Shown here piece after piece: positions 1 to 8,409 of a stretch of DNA of 50,637 nt. The notes below the pieces were generated by a model. It was not told where the DNA came from. It searched no databases and was given only the letters and a program-made list of their open reading frames with translations. The stretch spans positions 1 through 50,637 of the forward strand of contig CAJOIR010000016.1 of the NCBI GenBank assembly GCA_905234685.1. The letters are read 5' to 3'. Position numbers and translations under genes: made by a program. This DNA is from Paludibacteraceae bacterium. Its GTDB lineage: Bacteria > Bacteroidota > Bacteroidia > Bacteroidales > Paludibacteraceae. Numbering within the stretch: the stretch's first letter is position 1; the number at the start of each line of letters is the position of its first letter.

Positions 1-180
1 CTCCAATGCCTCTTCCGTCTCCTCGTCATACACATCGCTGATACGCTTGTAATAGAGGAGAGGAGTAATGTAGTCCTTGAAGTTATCCTGACTCACCGGC
101 CCTCTCAGTATATTGCACGCCTCAAATATGAAGTTGTACAATTCCTGTGATGTTGTTTTGTTTTCTGTCACCTTAGACAT
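1..180 (-). CDS. hsdM: Type I restriction-modification DNA methyltransferase subunit HsdM, N-terminal part
   Basis: Sixty codons read leftwards from an ATG at 180 and run off the window edge. The visible protein has the helical N-terminal domain of type I methyltransferase subunits, with the stretch GPVSQDNFKDYITPLLYYKR about 30 residues in and then ISDVYDEE. In this family HsdM methylates adenine in the target site and, with HsdS and HsdR, forms the restriction complex. The SAM-binding and NPPF catalytic motifs would lie beyond the edge. It begins 22 bp after the end of the phosphoesterase-STAND gene on the same strand, so the two are probably cotranscribed. Base composition is closer to the rest of the genome than to the AT-rich gene upstream. 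Confidence 0.88.
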   Translation of the reverse strand, partial: MSKVTENKTTSQELYNFIFEACNILRGPVSQDNFKDYITPLLYYKRISDVYDEETEEALE

Positions 181-202
181 TAGTCGGATTATTTTATAAC
201 TA

Positions 203-3200
203 TTATCGTTTGTTTCTTTTGGCTAATGCGGCAGCATGAGAATCTATCATTTTCATTTTAGCAATTTGACCAATTTTTTGTTTTTTTTCTCGAGGCAGTT
301 CATGATTATATACATAAGCCCGCACACGTGCTCGCAAAAAGTTAGTTACGACAATGTTATTCTTATATTTTTCCATCAAAAACTCCAATTCTGATATTTT
401 CATTGGAGCATAGTAACTTTTGATAGTGAACGAAATTATATCTGCTGCGGGACTATCTATTTTTGCAGAAACTGCATCATAATATTTATCAATACCCCCA
501 GTTCCTACAGAAACAGAAAGATGCGTAAAAGTCCCATATGTCATTTTTAGCAATAATTGTTGCAATAGGACTCCCACACGTTTTTCTAATTCTGAATATT
601 TCATGCTTTGAGCTCTTGGATTGTTGGCAATAAACCCATCTATTATTTCCTTTTTCTCACGGCCGAGCATATCAGCAATATAATTTATAAATCGGAAATT
701 AGCCCTATATGTATCTTCTATTAAAGAAATCAGCATATCGCGTTCAACTGTATCACGTTGGTTCTTAACAACTTGACCAATTATTGATGTAATCCTATAT
801 GTGTTGTTGATATCTCGTAAGATAGGATCATGCTCAAAATCCTCTTCTGTTGGGATTATCGCATTTCCAGACTGTTGAGCAGCCTTGATTTGACGAGATT
901 GCTTATCTGCTTCATTTAGTTGACGAGATCTTTCTTGTTTACTATCAACATTCAATTGAAGGATGTTATCTTTAATCGAAGATATCAGCTGTTGAAGTTT
1001 CTCAAAAAGGACATCATCTTGACGCAAAGTTGCTTCTGGGACATCCTCAAATGGGAGCCATGTCGCTAACTGTAATTCATCTAACAATACTTTATGCTTA
1101 TCTAGATATGCGAGAAAAACCAAAACGTTAGCAGATTCCTCTTTGTGGAGAGTATCTCTTAATTCTGTTACTTCTCTTCTTCCTTCATCTGTATCCAAAT
1201 TCTCAGCAATATAACGTGCCACCAAATAGTAGTATATGTACTTATAAGAGAAAGAATATACCGCATTTTCTTCTTCTTTGACAAAAGAAGGTTTCAATTT
1301 GGCAAGAATGGTTTCTCGTCCTTCTCTCAAATTGTAATTTTTAGTATACTTATCATACTCATTGTAGAAGCCAACAGGAGTCGAAGTACTGGCAAATTCC
1401 GCAAATACTTTGAGTTTGTGTTGGTGCATGTGATAAGCGATATACGACAAGAAACTAATGATTCCGTCATAATCTCCTTGAACAAAGTTAGATTTATTTA
1501 AGGCTCCTTTTAAAAGAATTTCGTAAAGCGTCGCATATGAAGTATGTTGTAATGGTGCGTTATTTTCTTGAACAAGTTGCTGCGTTTGAAGTAAAGGTAA
1601 TATAAATATCGGATATGCAGGCATCAACTCTTTACCTAGAATTGCAGTAACTTGATTGAAGATTATTTTTATCTGGTCAGCAACTGCTTCACTCTGGTAA
1701 GTTGACATGTTTTGCCCTATGCGATACCATTTATCTATCAAATTATTACGTTTTTCATAGCCAAATGGTTCTATATGATATTGTACATAAATAGAGTCCG
1801 TATTATTTTGGTCTATTAACGTGCCTATATCAATGACATCTTTGGAGGTGACGATGATCCATCCAAATGTTTTCAATAGTGTTTTATACAATTCATTTTT
1901 AGCCGAAACATTTAATTTACTTTTATCGATATTATCAATAAGCAATATGCGTTTCTCCTTTTTAAGCATAGCGTATTTGTCATAGGATGACATTGAATTT
2001 TTAGCATATTGTTTTTTATATGCTTGACTAAGCACTCCGTCTACATGAACGCTTTGAATTTCTTCCCCTCGCAAAAGTAATGGATAGATGCCTTTTTCAT
2101 ACAAATGCATCGCATACATCTTTAGTAAAGAAGTTCTACCGGATTGACTTTCGCCTTGTAATATATATACTCGTTCACCGATTAAGTCATCCAATAAATC
2201 TGCCGCATCTATATACATGTAGACTTTATCTCCTGACAAATCCGTTAAAGGTTGTAAATCAGGGAAAACATATATATCCCTAAGGTTTAAATCCTTTTTC
2301 AACGGATGTGATAATGGAGCGCCAGTATTAAGCAAATTTTGTTTCCATGTCTCTACAAATTCAAAAGAATGAGTTTTTTGAGGCAGTGATTTTGTTTTGG
2401 GTGTAGATAAAATCAATTCTCCATCTTCTTCATTTACGTCTTGTATCTCTATCTGTTCCCACTTTTCTGTATCTAACATGTATATTTGAAAACTATGATG
2501 ATCTCCGACTTGCAGAGATTCTGCTTCTAAATACAACACTTGATCCTCCGATTCAAGCTCGGTACGAAGTTCACTTGCCTTGTTGTGCTCGTGCCCGCAA
2601 AGAAGAATGTGAGATGACGAAGATATGTGGGAGCGAAACTTTACGCGATTATTCCTTTCGGTTTGTGAATCCAACCAACAGGGGTTATGATGGAATAATG
2701 TAATTACAATCTGCTGTACATTGGGAGTTTCGTCTTCGATGTTTATGAATGTATTCTCGGGCACTAAACAGAATCCATCATTCTCATTTGCTTCTAAGAA
2801 CACCGATGTATTATAGGATACAATTTTAAGTCGATGCGTGTCATCTAACTGCACATCTTTTACAGAAGAAACAGACGGTTTTTGTTCTTCTTCTGTTATC
2901 TTAGAATAGAATTTCCAAAAATCTGTTTGGGGATCCAAACAAATAGGAAAAAGTTCTTCATCAACTCTATCCGAATCTTTTATTCCCTTAATTATTGCAG
3001 ACCTGACAATAGCTTGAGGACATTTATATTTATTGTCATGATTGCCTGGTACAATTACATACTGAATGTCCGCTTTGAAATTTTCGCTCAACAACTCAGA
3101 CTTAAGTCCTCTTAGGGCTGTTTCAGCATATGTATATGCAGCAACATTTCCTCGATCTATTATATCGCCTGTTACGATGATACAAATCTTTTCGCAGAGA

Positions 3201-3307
3201 TTTGTTAACGGCCGACATGCTGCAGCTATCTTGCTAACATTCGTAACTATAAAATCCTCTTGAGAAGAAATGTGAAAATCAGAAAAATGAATAAGGGCAA
3301 CTTTCAT
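203..3307 (-). CDS. Metallophosphoesterase fused to a STAND-like P-loop NTPase, putative defence protein
   Basis: This 1034-residue protein has two recognisable parts. Residues 1-245 carry calcineurin-type phosphoesterase motifs: SDFH at 9-12, GDIIDR at 47-52, GNHD at 88-91, HH at 206-207 and GHEH at 238-241, so the metal site looks intact. Residues 370-500 resemble a STAND/NACHT-type NTPase: a Walker A-like GESQSGRTS at 385-393, where the usual Lys is Arg, and a Walker B-like RILLIDNID at 453-461. The rest is mostly helical, with a charged linker near 770-820, and may be the sensor. Calcineurin-like effectors joined to NTPase modules are known from predicted conflict systems; applying that here is inference. 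The gene is clearly more AT-rich than hsdM and the RhuM gene on either side, which suggests separate acquisition. No transmembrane segment was seen. The substrate and trigger are unknown. Confidence 0.8.
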   Translation of the reverse strand: MKVALIHFSDFHISSQEDFIVTNVSKIAAACRPLTNLCEKICIIVTGDIIDRGNVAAYTYAETALRGLKSELLSENFKADIQYVIVPGNHDNKYKCPQAIVRSAIIKGIKDSDRVDEELFPICLDPQTDFWKFYSKITEEEQKPSVSSVKDVQLDDTHRLKIVSYNTSVFLEANENDGFCLVPENTFINIEDETPNVQQIVITLFHHNPCWLDSQTERNNRVKFRSHISSSSHILLCGHEHNKASELRTELESEDQVLYLEAESLQVGDHHSFQIYMLDTEKWEQIEIQDVNEEDGELILSTPKTKSLPQKTHSFEFVETWKQNLLNTGAPLSHPLKKDLNLRDIYVFPDLQPLTDLSGDKVYMYIDAADLLDDLIGERVYILQGESQSGRTSLLKMYAMHLYEKGIYPLLLRGEEIQSVHVDGVLSQAYKKQYAKNSMSSYDKYAMLKKEKRILLIDNIDKSKLNVSAKNELYKTLLKTFGWIIVTSKDVIDIGTLIDQNNTDSIYVQYHIEPFGYEKRNNLIDKWYRIGQNMSTYQSEAVADQIKIIFNQVTAILGKELMPAYPIFILPLLQTQQLVQENNAPLQHTSYATLYEILLKGALNKSNFVQGDYDGIISFLSYIAYHMHQHKLKVFAEFASTSTPVGFYNEYDKYTKNYNLREGRETILAKLKPSFVKEEENAVYSFSYKYIYYYLVARYIAENLDTDEGRREVTELRDTLHKEESANVLVFLAYLDKHKVLLDELQLATWLPFEDVPEATLRQDDVLFEKLQQLISSIKDNILQLNVDSKQERSRQLNEADKQSRQIKAAQQSGNAIIPTEEDFEHDPILRDINNTYRITSIIGQVVKNQRDTVERDMLISLIEDTYRANFRFINYIADMLGREKKEIIDGFIANNPRAQSMKYSELEKRVGVLLQQLLLKMTYGTFTHLSVSVGTGGIDKYYDAVSAKIDSPAADIISFTIKSYYAPMKISELEFLMEKYKNNIVVTNFLRARVRAYVYNHELPREKKQKIGQIAKMKMIDSHAAALAKRNKR

Positions 3308-3667
3308 ATTCTTGTATTTGATAATTTGTTATTAATAACTCTTGTTTAACCAGTCGGTTTGTTGACGCACGGATTATTTTCGCCATGCTTCGACCGCAAG
3401 CATCGGTCGATTGCGCGGTAACGCACGTTTGCACCTTTGTTTTGAGCCATGGTATTATATTTATAGTTGTGGAGTATAGCGGACTCGAATTGGAATGAGA
3501 TGAGCTAATACTCCAATTTGTTAGACGTGTCACACTTTTTTAACTATTCGGAGAACTTAGGATTCCTTGTGAGTAGCTTCTTCTCTTCCACCTTTTTCTC
3601 CATTTCGCAGGCTTCTTTCAGTTTGGCGCTAACGAATATTTCTTATCTCGCTTTGCTCGAACGATTA
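3308..3667. other. Gap between RhuM gene and phosphoesterase-STAND gene, with a possible gene remnant
   Basis: These 360 bases hold no convincing full gene. On the minus strand, positions 3642-3544 keep an open stretch ending in a stop, rich in Lys and Glu (KEACEMEKKVEEKKLL in its middle), preceded at once by an in-frame stop. It looks like the tail of a decayed or deleted coding sequence, or a very small ORF starting at the ATG at 3603. A promoter for the downstream gene may lie near 3310-3350 but no good match to the Bacteroidetes consensus was found. An open plus-strand frame that crosses this stretch is antisense to the RhuM gene and is not considered real. Confidence 0.3.
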
Positions 3668-4669
3668 CTACTCTTCTTCAAATGGCAGTGCCGGCAACTC
3701 GAACCGGTCGAAGTCGGATTCAAAACTACGGTCCTCAAACTCCGTTTCAGCAAAAGATTGTGCGAACTCATGAGAGACAGAGCCTGCATCCGTCAATATC
3801 CTGTCATCTGTGGCTTCAAGGATGATGTCAATACGCTTCGCCCAGTCTTCCATCGTCATCGGAATATGCCGTTTTGCCATACGTTCCGCAGCATCCAAGA
3901 CGGAGTTGACCAACCGTCCCATGTCTTCCAACTCCACTTCGTTGAGGTAGTTCTTGGCTATGCTGACATCGGGTTTGACAATCTTTCCGTGCGGAGCATT
4001 CTCCCATGTGGTCAGCCCCATGTGTTCTTTCTCCGCATTGGCACGCGAGACAATCAGTTCTGCCGCCGTTTGTCCATGGACGGCGTAGTGCATCTTGTTC
4101 TGCACTTTGGCAAAGAACTCCCGCGTAGTAGGTGCATCGCGGTTGTAGTCGATAGCCGTTGCGTATATATCGGTGAGTTTCTGGTAGAATCGCCGTTCGG
4201 AGAGCCGGATCTCACGAATCTCAGCCAACAGATGCTCAAAATAATCCTCGCTGATGAACGCTCCGTTCTCCATACGCTTCTTGTCGATGACATAGCCACG
4301 GATGGCGAACTGGCGCAACACGGCCGTACACCACTGGCGGAACTGGGTCGCACGGCGCGAATTGACGCGGTAGCCGACGGAGATGATGGCATCGAGATTA
4401 TAAAATAAAGTATCATAATTTTTACCATCTGCGGCAGTGTGTCGGAATTTCCGACATACTGAATTCTGATCCAGTTCACCGCTGGCAAAGATGTTTCTCA
4501 AATGCTCCGTGATGGTGCTACGTCCTTTATCAAAAAGGGTAGCAATAGCCTCCTGCGTTGCCCAGATAGTCTCGTCTTTATAGAAGACTTGCACGCCGTC
4601 GGCTTTGTCTTCGGCCTGGAAGATCAGAAACTCCGCCGTCGAGTTACGTATTTGCAATTGTTTTGACAT
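3668..4669 (-). CDS. RhuM family (virulence-associated) protein
   Basis: The 333-residue product matches the RhuM family over its length. Near the N-terminus it has a winged-helix-like segment around WATQEAIATLFDKGRSTITE, then the family-typical DTLFYNLDAIISVGYRVNS and RATQFRQWCTAVLRQF at about residues 86-120. RhuM was named from a Salmonella pathogenicity island but has no proven biochemical role. Homologues often sit next to type I restriction genes, as here, where it comes before the phosphoesterase-STAND gene and hsdM on the same strand. The start ATG at 4669 fits a promoter at 4732-4763. The C-terminus is acidic, ending in three Glu. A role in DNA binding is suggested by the N-terminal helix-turn-helix-like region but not shown. 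Confidence 0.85.
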   Translation of the reverse strand: MSKQLQIRNSTAEFLIFQAEDKADGVQVFYKDETIWATQEAIATLFDKGRSTITEHLRNIFASGELDQNSVCRKFRHTAADGKNYDTLFYNLDAIISVGYRVNSRRATQFRQWCTAVLRQFAIRGYVIDKKRMENGAFISEDYFEHLLAEIREIRLSERRFYQKLTDIYATAIDYNRDAPTTREFFAKVQNKMHYAVHGQTAAELIVSRANAEKEHMGLTTWENAPHGKIVKPDVSIAKNYLNEVELEDMGRLVNSVLDAAERMAKRHIPMTMEDWAKRIDIILEATDDRILTDAGSVSHEFAQSFAETEFEDRSFESDFDRFELPALPFEEE

Positions 4670-4731
4670 ATCTTGTTTCCTTCTCTATCAGCCATGTTTG
4701 TACTATTCAGTCGTTTTGTTCATCCACATTG

Positions 4732-4763
4732 CAAAGATACTGCTTTTATTCGGATTTCGCAAC
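4732..4763 (-). promoter_or_regulatory. Bacteroidetes-type promoter for the RhuM gene
   Basis: Read on the minus strand, TATCTTTG (4739-4732) matches the -7 consensus TAnnTTTG exactly, with a weaker -33 element GTTG (4763-4760) 20 nt upstream. Transcription would start near 4725, giving a leader of about 55 nt. The -33 part lies inside the 3' end of the Nudix gene. Confidence 0.55.
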
Positions 4764-5165
4764 ACCGCCTGCATTTTGCGGTGCTTCAGACAAGTCATCT
4801 ATTATTTCCTCATCCGCAGGCAACCATCTGACGGATTTCAGTTGGTCTGGCATGAGCCATCTGGCGGCTTCGTGCTCCAACAAAGAGACATGCCCGTCAG
4901 CCAGACGGCACCTGAAGCAGTGCATCGTCAGATGGAAATCGGGATAGTCGTAATCAACCGTCCGCAACAGTTCTCCGATCTCTATTTCCGCATCCAGTTC
5001 TTCGCGTATCTCACGCCTCAGCGCTTCCTGGGGCGTCTCTCCGGCCTCCATCTTCCCTCCGGGGAACTCCCACCAGTCTTTCCAGTCGCCATAGCCACGC
5101 TGTGTAGCGAAGACTCGTCCCTGCCCGTCAATGACAACCGCTGCAACCACTTCTATTCGTTTCAT
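4746..5165 (-). CDS. MutT-like Nudix hydrolase
   Basis: A 139-residue Nudix protein, the usual length for MutT-type enzymes. The Nudix box runs from GGKMEAGE through REIREEL and has all the metal-binding Glu residues; the Gly near its end is replaced by Asp, as in many MutT relatives. The N-terminal EVVAAVVI strand and the WWEFPGG motif are typical of enzymes that hydrolyse oxidised dGTP to the monophosphate and so limit mutation, but other nucleoside diphosphate substrates are possible. The start overlaps the stop of the upstream gene by four bases (ATGA), so translation is probably coupled to that unrecognised protein. Confidence 0.85.
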   Translation of the reverse strand: MKRIEVVAAVVIDGQGRVFATQRGYGDWKDWWEFPGGKMEAGETPQEALRREIREELDAEIEIGELLRTVDYDYPDFHLTMHCFRCRLADGHVSLLEHEAARWLMPDQLKSVRWLPADEEIIDDLSEAPQNAGGVAKSE

Positions 5166-6370
5166 ATCTCCTGTGACAGTTGGTGTTTTAAGTCGTCAGA
5201 CACCTGCCGGCGAGTGATGCCGTATTGCTTAAGAAGGTAGATTTCGTCCTGCACTGCTTCCGAGTAGCGACCATGCTGATTCCATGCGCGGGTGAACTGC
5301 ATGGCGTTGTTCTTGGCGGTATAGTCGAAGCTGAGGCGTTCGCTGAGCCAGCGTTCCATATCCCTGACAGAGCATGCACGGCGTACATACCCAAGCTGAC
5401 GCAGCGCATATACAGCGGCAGTGAGGCACTTGTAGTGCATAGGCTGACGTTCCTGAAGACGGAGATAATCGAGCAGTCTCTCCTCCATTTCATCAGAGAG
5501 GCCTGCGACCCAGAAACGTATCTCGCGCTCCGGCTTGAGCTGACGGGTTATGAACCGCTGCCATTCGTTCATCCAACGCTGCCAGAGTTCTTTGGCATTA
5601 TCGTCAAGAGCCTCGACTTCTTCAGACAGAAACGTACTGTTAGTCTCCTGCCCGAGGACATATTTCTTGTACTCGGCACTGTCAGACTTTACTCCCGGCA
5701 CCTCGCTCATCTGCGTCTGACAGGTTGTCCACATCCAGTTGAAATAGCGTTTCATGATATCTGCCGCCGCCTCGCCTTCGAAATACAGAGTCGGGTCGGC
5801 CTTCTCAGCATCGAACGCCATCATGTCGTTGACAGATTTCGGGTCTTTCCAGTTGGTATGCAGGAGTATCTGCCGGTATGTCTCCAAAGAGGCTGCATCG
5901 AAGAGCCACTGTGCGAAGGGCACACGCCAGGCCAAACCTTCCCATATATGGGCGCCATAGATCTCGACCACAAGGCGTTGCATGTATCCCGCCACCATCT
6001 GCATGGCTACATCAAGCAGGCGGATGTTACTGCAGAACGCAGTCAGTTCTATATTGCATATATCCAGTTGCAGGTATGTTTCGCAAAGGAGTTCCGACTC
6101 TACCCGGAGCATCCCCCAGTCGTCGCGCCTGATCTCGCGCTCATAGCGTGTGTACCACTCTTCGCGTCCTTCCGCGGAATCGAGGACAATACCTCGGCGG
6201 TCGCCTTCCGGGGTATCGACAAGCAGGACGCTGAGCAGAGCCGCGCCCATGACACCCTTGACATACACAAGTTTCGCCTCGTCGGCATCCTGCCGGAGGG
6301 AATAGACAAGGCTATGCGACTCATAGCGCAAACTGTCGGCGAAAACTATGTCGTCTAACAGGTGTGTCAT
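5162..6370 (-). CDS. Hypothetical protein coupled to the Nudix gene
   Basis: I do not recognise this protein. From the ATG at 6370 it has 402 residues; a longer open frame reaches 6418 but would run through the promoter at 6388-6395, so the shorter start is chosen. It is soluble-looking, rich in Trp and Glu, without a signal peptide or transmembrane helix. The first 200 residues are mixed and the last 120 look helical, ending in a region (CSVRDMERWLSERLSFDY onward) that could be a small helical DNA- or protein-binding domain. It shares a four-base overlap with the Nudix gene. It could be a Bacteroidales-specific protein of a mobile or defence region, since it lies next to the restriction locus, but nothing in the sequence proves that. 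Confidence 0.65.
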   Translation of the reverse strand: MTHLLDDIVFADSLRYESHSLVYSLRQDADEAKLVYVKGVMGAALLSVLLVDTPEGDRRGIVLDSAEGREEWYTRYEREIRRDDWGMLRVESELLCETYLQLDICNIELTAFCSNIRLLDVAMQMVAGYMQRLVVEIYGAHIWEGLAWRVPFAQWLFDAASLETYRQILLHTNWKDPKSVNDMMAFDAEKADPTLYFEGEAAADIMKRYFNWMWTTCQTQMSEVPGVKSDSAEYKKYVLGQETNSTFLSEEVEALDDNAKELWQRWMNEWQRFITRQLKPEREIRFWVAGLSDEMEERLLDYLRLQERQPMHYKCLTAAVYALRQLGYVRRACSVRDMERWLSERLSFDYTAKNNAMQFTRAWNQHGRYSEAVQDEIYLLKQYGITRRQVSDDLKHQLSQEI

Positions 6371-6387
6371 ACGGTTGAAATGCGGTG

Positions 6388-6418
6388 CAAAGATACAAAA
6401 AAAGTTGACAAAAACCAA
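6388..6418 (-). promoter_or_regulatory. Promoter for the hypothetical-Nudix operon
   Basis: On the minus strand TATCTTTG (6395-6388) matches the -7 consensus, with TTGG (6418-6415) as a partial -33 element 19 nt upstream. The predicted transcript starts near 6381, about 10 nt before the chosen ATG at 6370, which is why the longer start at 6418 is rejected. Confidence 0.55.
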
Positions 6419-6442
6419 CCTGAAACTTATATTTTTTATTCA

Positions 6443-6481
6443 TGCAAAAAGAAAAAATCCCGCACTGTTGTATGCGGGATT
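6443..6481 (-). terminator. Rho-independent terminator of the hypB-DUF5692 operon
   Basis: A perfect 9-bp stem (AATCCCGCA at 6456-6464 with TGCGGGATT at 6473-6481, loop of 8) is followed on the minus strand by a T-rich run. It lies 25 bp after the stop codon of the last gene of the operon. Confidence 0.85.
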
Positions 6482-6505
6482 CTTTCCAAAACCAAATCTG
6501 TCTGC

Positions 6506-7603
6506 TTATGCCATATCAGCGCGTGCAACAGAATCCTTGTAGTACTTCTGGTTGACGAATACGTCCTCCTTGTAAGGATTGATTTTGCGAACCTTAGCCT
6601 GATACATGATGTAGCCGAAGGCGATGATGTTCGTGATGAGCGCCAGAGCACTGATGAAGAGCATCATGTTCGGGTTGGCAGCAGTTGCGCCGACAGCCTC
6701 AACGGTAGTACCGGTAACAGCATCCGCTCCACCTGCAGCCGCATAAATCTCCTTCACGGTGTCGATACCGTTAACATACTGAACAGGCAGTACGGGGAAC
6801 CAGCCCTGCGTACCGTCTTTGAATGTCTCCTGGAAGAGTGGCAGCACCTGTGCGAACATGCACCAGATAGCAAGGGTGTTAGCACGGTTCTGAATCCAAC
6901 CACCGCGATTCCAGCAGATAGCAGCAATTGTCGGAGCGAGCAGCAGAGCCACACCGCAGTACCATGAGTGAGTAGGCAGGCAGTTGTAGGTGTAGGCGAA
7001 GTTCCAGATGTCATAGACAACGATGAAGACCCAAGTCATGTCGGCCCAGATCATGTCTTTCTTGTCCTTCGACGGATACACATTCCACCAAGCTGTCATA
7101 CAGAAGATGTTGAACAGACCGGCAACGCCGTTGAATACGTTATGCCAACCGCCATAGAGCCAAACGCCTTCTGACGAGAGCCACCATTTGTTCCAACCCA
7201 TGATGGCAGACTCGAAGTCGGAAGCCACGGCAATAAGAATGTTGATAGCCACGATGATGAAGGGGAAAGGTTTGAACCAGTGCTTTGCACCGATGCCCCA
7301 TTTGTACTTAATCATCATGAAACCGATACAGCCGGTGAGGGCTGCATAGAGTTTGGCGTAGTGGAACCAACCGTTCATGTAAACATGTGTCTGGTTGTTC
7401 TGCACCCACTCAGCACCCACGTGAGCGCCGATAATGATGGCAATGAAATAAACGGTCAGTGCCAACGGAATAGCAAAGAATGTAATGGCTCCGCCCAATT
7501 TGGTGCGACGGGCAAACTCATTCCAAAGAATCAGTCCGGCGAGGACTGCCAGAAGCATAGCCCAGTTTAACAGGGCGTGCTCTCCATAAACTTGAAAGAA
7601 CAT
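6506..7603 (-). CDS. Multi-pass membrane protein, probably DUF5692 family
   Basis: The 365-residue product is an integral membrane protein with about eight to ten hydrophobic helices, beginning NWAMLLAVLAGLILW near residue 13. It is unusually rich in Trp, Tyr and His, and several of these sit in or next to helices (HVYMNGWFHYAKLY near residue 75, WLYGGWHNVFNG near 150, YNCLPTHSWYCG near 215). I recall this as a Bacteroidales family of unknown function, DUF5692. It is the last gene of an operon with hypB, a flavin/FeS oxidoreductase, hypA and a small membrane protein, so a link to nickel or to membrane redox chemistry is an inference from position. An Ala/Gly/Thr-rich loop near residues 295-315 precedes the final helix. 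Confidence 0.7.
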   Translation of the reverse strand: MFFQVYGEHALLNWAMLLAVLAGLILWNEFARRTKLGGAITFFAIPLALTVYFIAIIIGAHVGAEWVQNNQTHVYMNGWFHYAKLYAALTGCIGFMMIKYKWGIGAKHWFKPFPFIIVAINILIAVASDFESAIMGWNKWWLSSEGVWLYGGWHNVFNGVAGLFNIFCMTAWWNVYPSKDKKDMIWADMTWVFIVVYDIWNFAYTYNCLPTHSWYCGVALLLAPTIAAICWNRGGWIQNRANTLAIWCMFAQVLPLFQETFKDGTQGWFPVLPVQYVNGIDTVKEIYAAAGGADAVTGTTVEAVGATAANPNMMLFISALALITNIIAFGYIMYQAKVRKINPYKEDVFVNQKYYKDSVARADMA

Positions 7604-7645
7604 AAGTTTTAATGATTTAAAGTGTTAATGATATTATGATTATAT

Positions 7646-7972
7646 TCAGGGTTGCGCAACTTTGCGCTCCTTTGCATAACAATATAAAGCCCAGACAAGT
7701 GTGACGAGCAATGACATCGGGACTCCGACCGTCAGCATCTCCCGTAACATGACGAGTCCTCCGCCATCGGTCTCGAGGGCAGTGAAGAAAGGATACCTCC
7801 AAGTCACTTCACCGTTGATGATATGATCGAGGATTAGCATTAACGAACCTCCCCAAAGCATCTGCTCGAGAGTCTTGAGGTTACGCCCGACGAACGAGTC
7901 GGTGTTTGCTGATGTCTTGCGATAGATAGTGGTTGCTATCGCTTGAGTCAATGGTACAATAAAACAAGCCAT
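7646..7972 (-). CDS. Small membrane protein of the hyp cluster
   Basis: The 108-residue protein has an N-terminal hydrophobic segment, one central helix (LWGGSLMLILDHII) and one C-terminal helix (VGVPMSLLVTLVWALYCYA), so it likely spans the inner membrane two or three times. The last residues are basic and would face the cytoplasm. I do not recognise the family. It lies 42 bp before the DUF5692-like gene and after a stretch of tandem repeats behind hypA. The pairing of two membrane proteins in one operon suggests that they form a complex, but that is inference. The start ATG at 7972 is the first in the frame after the repeat. Confidence 0.65.
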   Translation of the reverse strand: MACFIVPLTQAIATTIYRKTSANTDSFVGRNLKTLEQMLWGGSLMLILDHIINGEVTWRYPFFTALETDGGGLVMLREMLTVGVPMSLLVTLVWALYCYAKERKVAQP

Positions 7973-8061
7973 GTTATTTACGATTTAATTATTTACGATT
8001 TACGATTTATTTACGATTTATTTACGATTGGACGATTTACTATTTACGATTTTACTATTTA
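7973..8061. repeat. 15-bp-period tandem repeat array between hypA and the small membrane gene
   Basis: The whole 89-bp gap between two genes of one operon is made of variants of ATTTACGATTT plus a short spacer, with a period near 15 bp that slips to shorter units in the middle. The same unit occurs at 11260-11304, 19932-20003 and, inverted, at 39361-39411. There are no unique spacers, so this is not a CRISPR array. Confidence 0.85.
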
Positions 8062-8409
8062 TTATCCTGAGACGACTATCTCTTTTATTTCCACCTCGTT
8101 GCCGTGCAGGAGCCAGGTGTTATCGCTGCCGCAGTGTGGGCAAGTCTTGCCATGTGCAACGGTCGGATAGTCTTGCTGGCAGCCATCGCAATGAGTGACG
8201 GCAGGAACGGTGTTGATCTTCAACTCACATCCCCGGAGCATATCCTCCCTGTCTGCCGCCCAACGCCAGCAGTCGGTAAGATATTCAGGAACAACGGTAG
8301 ATACCTCGCCTATGTTCATCACCACTGTTGACACATGGTCCACGTGGTTTTCCTCTGCCGCCTGCTTGACATCGCGGATGATATAAAAGACTATACCTAA
8401 CTCGTGCAT
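8062..8409 (-). CDS. hypA: Hydrogenase/urease nickel metallochaperone HypA
   Basis: The 115-residue protein has the full HypA plan: the N-terminal MHE nickel-binding motif with His2, then a zinc finger with Cys74, Cys77, Cys90 and Cys93 (CDGC and CPHC). HypA proteins carry nickel to HypB and on to the enzyme being matured, usually a [NiFe] hydrogenase and in some species urease. Its start overlaps the stop of the oxidoreductase gene by one base, so the two are translated together. hypB is the first gene of the same operon. No hydrogenase or urease subunit and no hypCDEF gene is visible within the window, so the client protein is not known. Confidence 0.93.
   Translation of the reverse strand: MHELGIVFYIIRDVKQAAEENHVDHVSTVVMNIGEVSTVVPEYLTDCWRWAADREDMLRGCELKINTVPAVTHCDGCQQDYPTVAHGKTCPHCGSDNTWLLHGNEVEIKEIVVSG

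Noticed and set aside
3518..4408. Long open plus-strand frame across the RhuM gene
   Set aside because: It is antisense to a gene with clear family motifs, has no recognisable domain and no promoter; the frame is open because of the codon pattern of the other strand.
5225..6358. Open plus-strand frame of about 377 codons
   Set aside because: Antisense to the hypothetical protein coupled to the Nudix gene, which has its promoter, ATGA coupling and better composition.
7973..8061. Possible CRISPR array
   Set aside because: Units are contiguous with no unique spacers, AT-rich, only about 15 bp long, and no cas gene is near.
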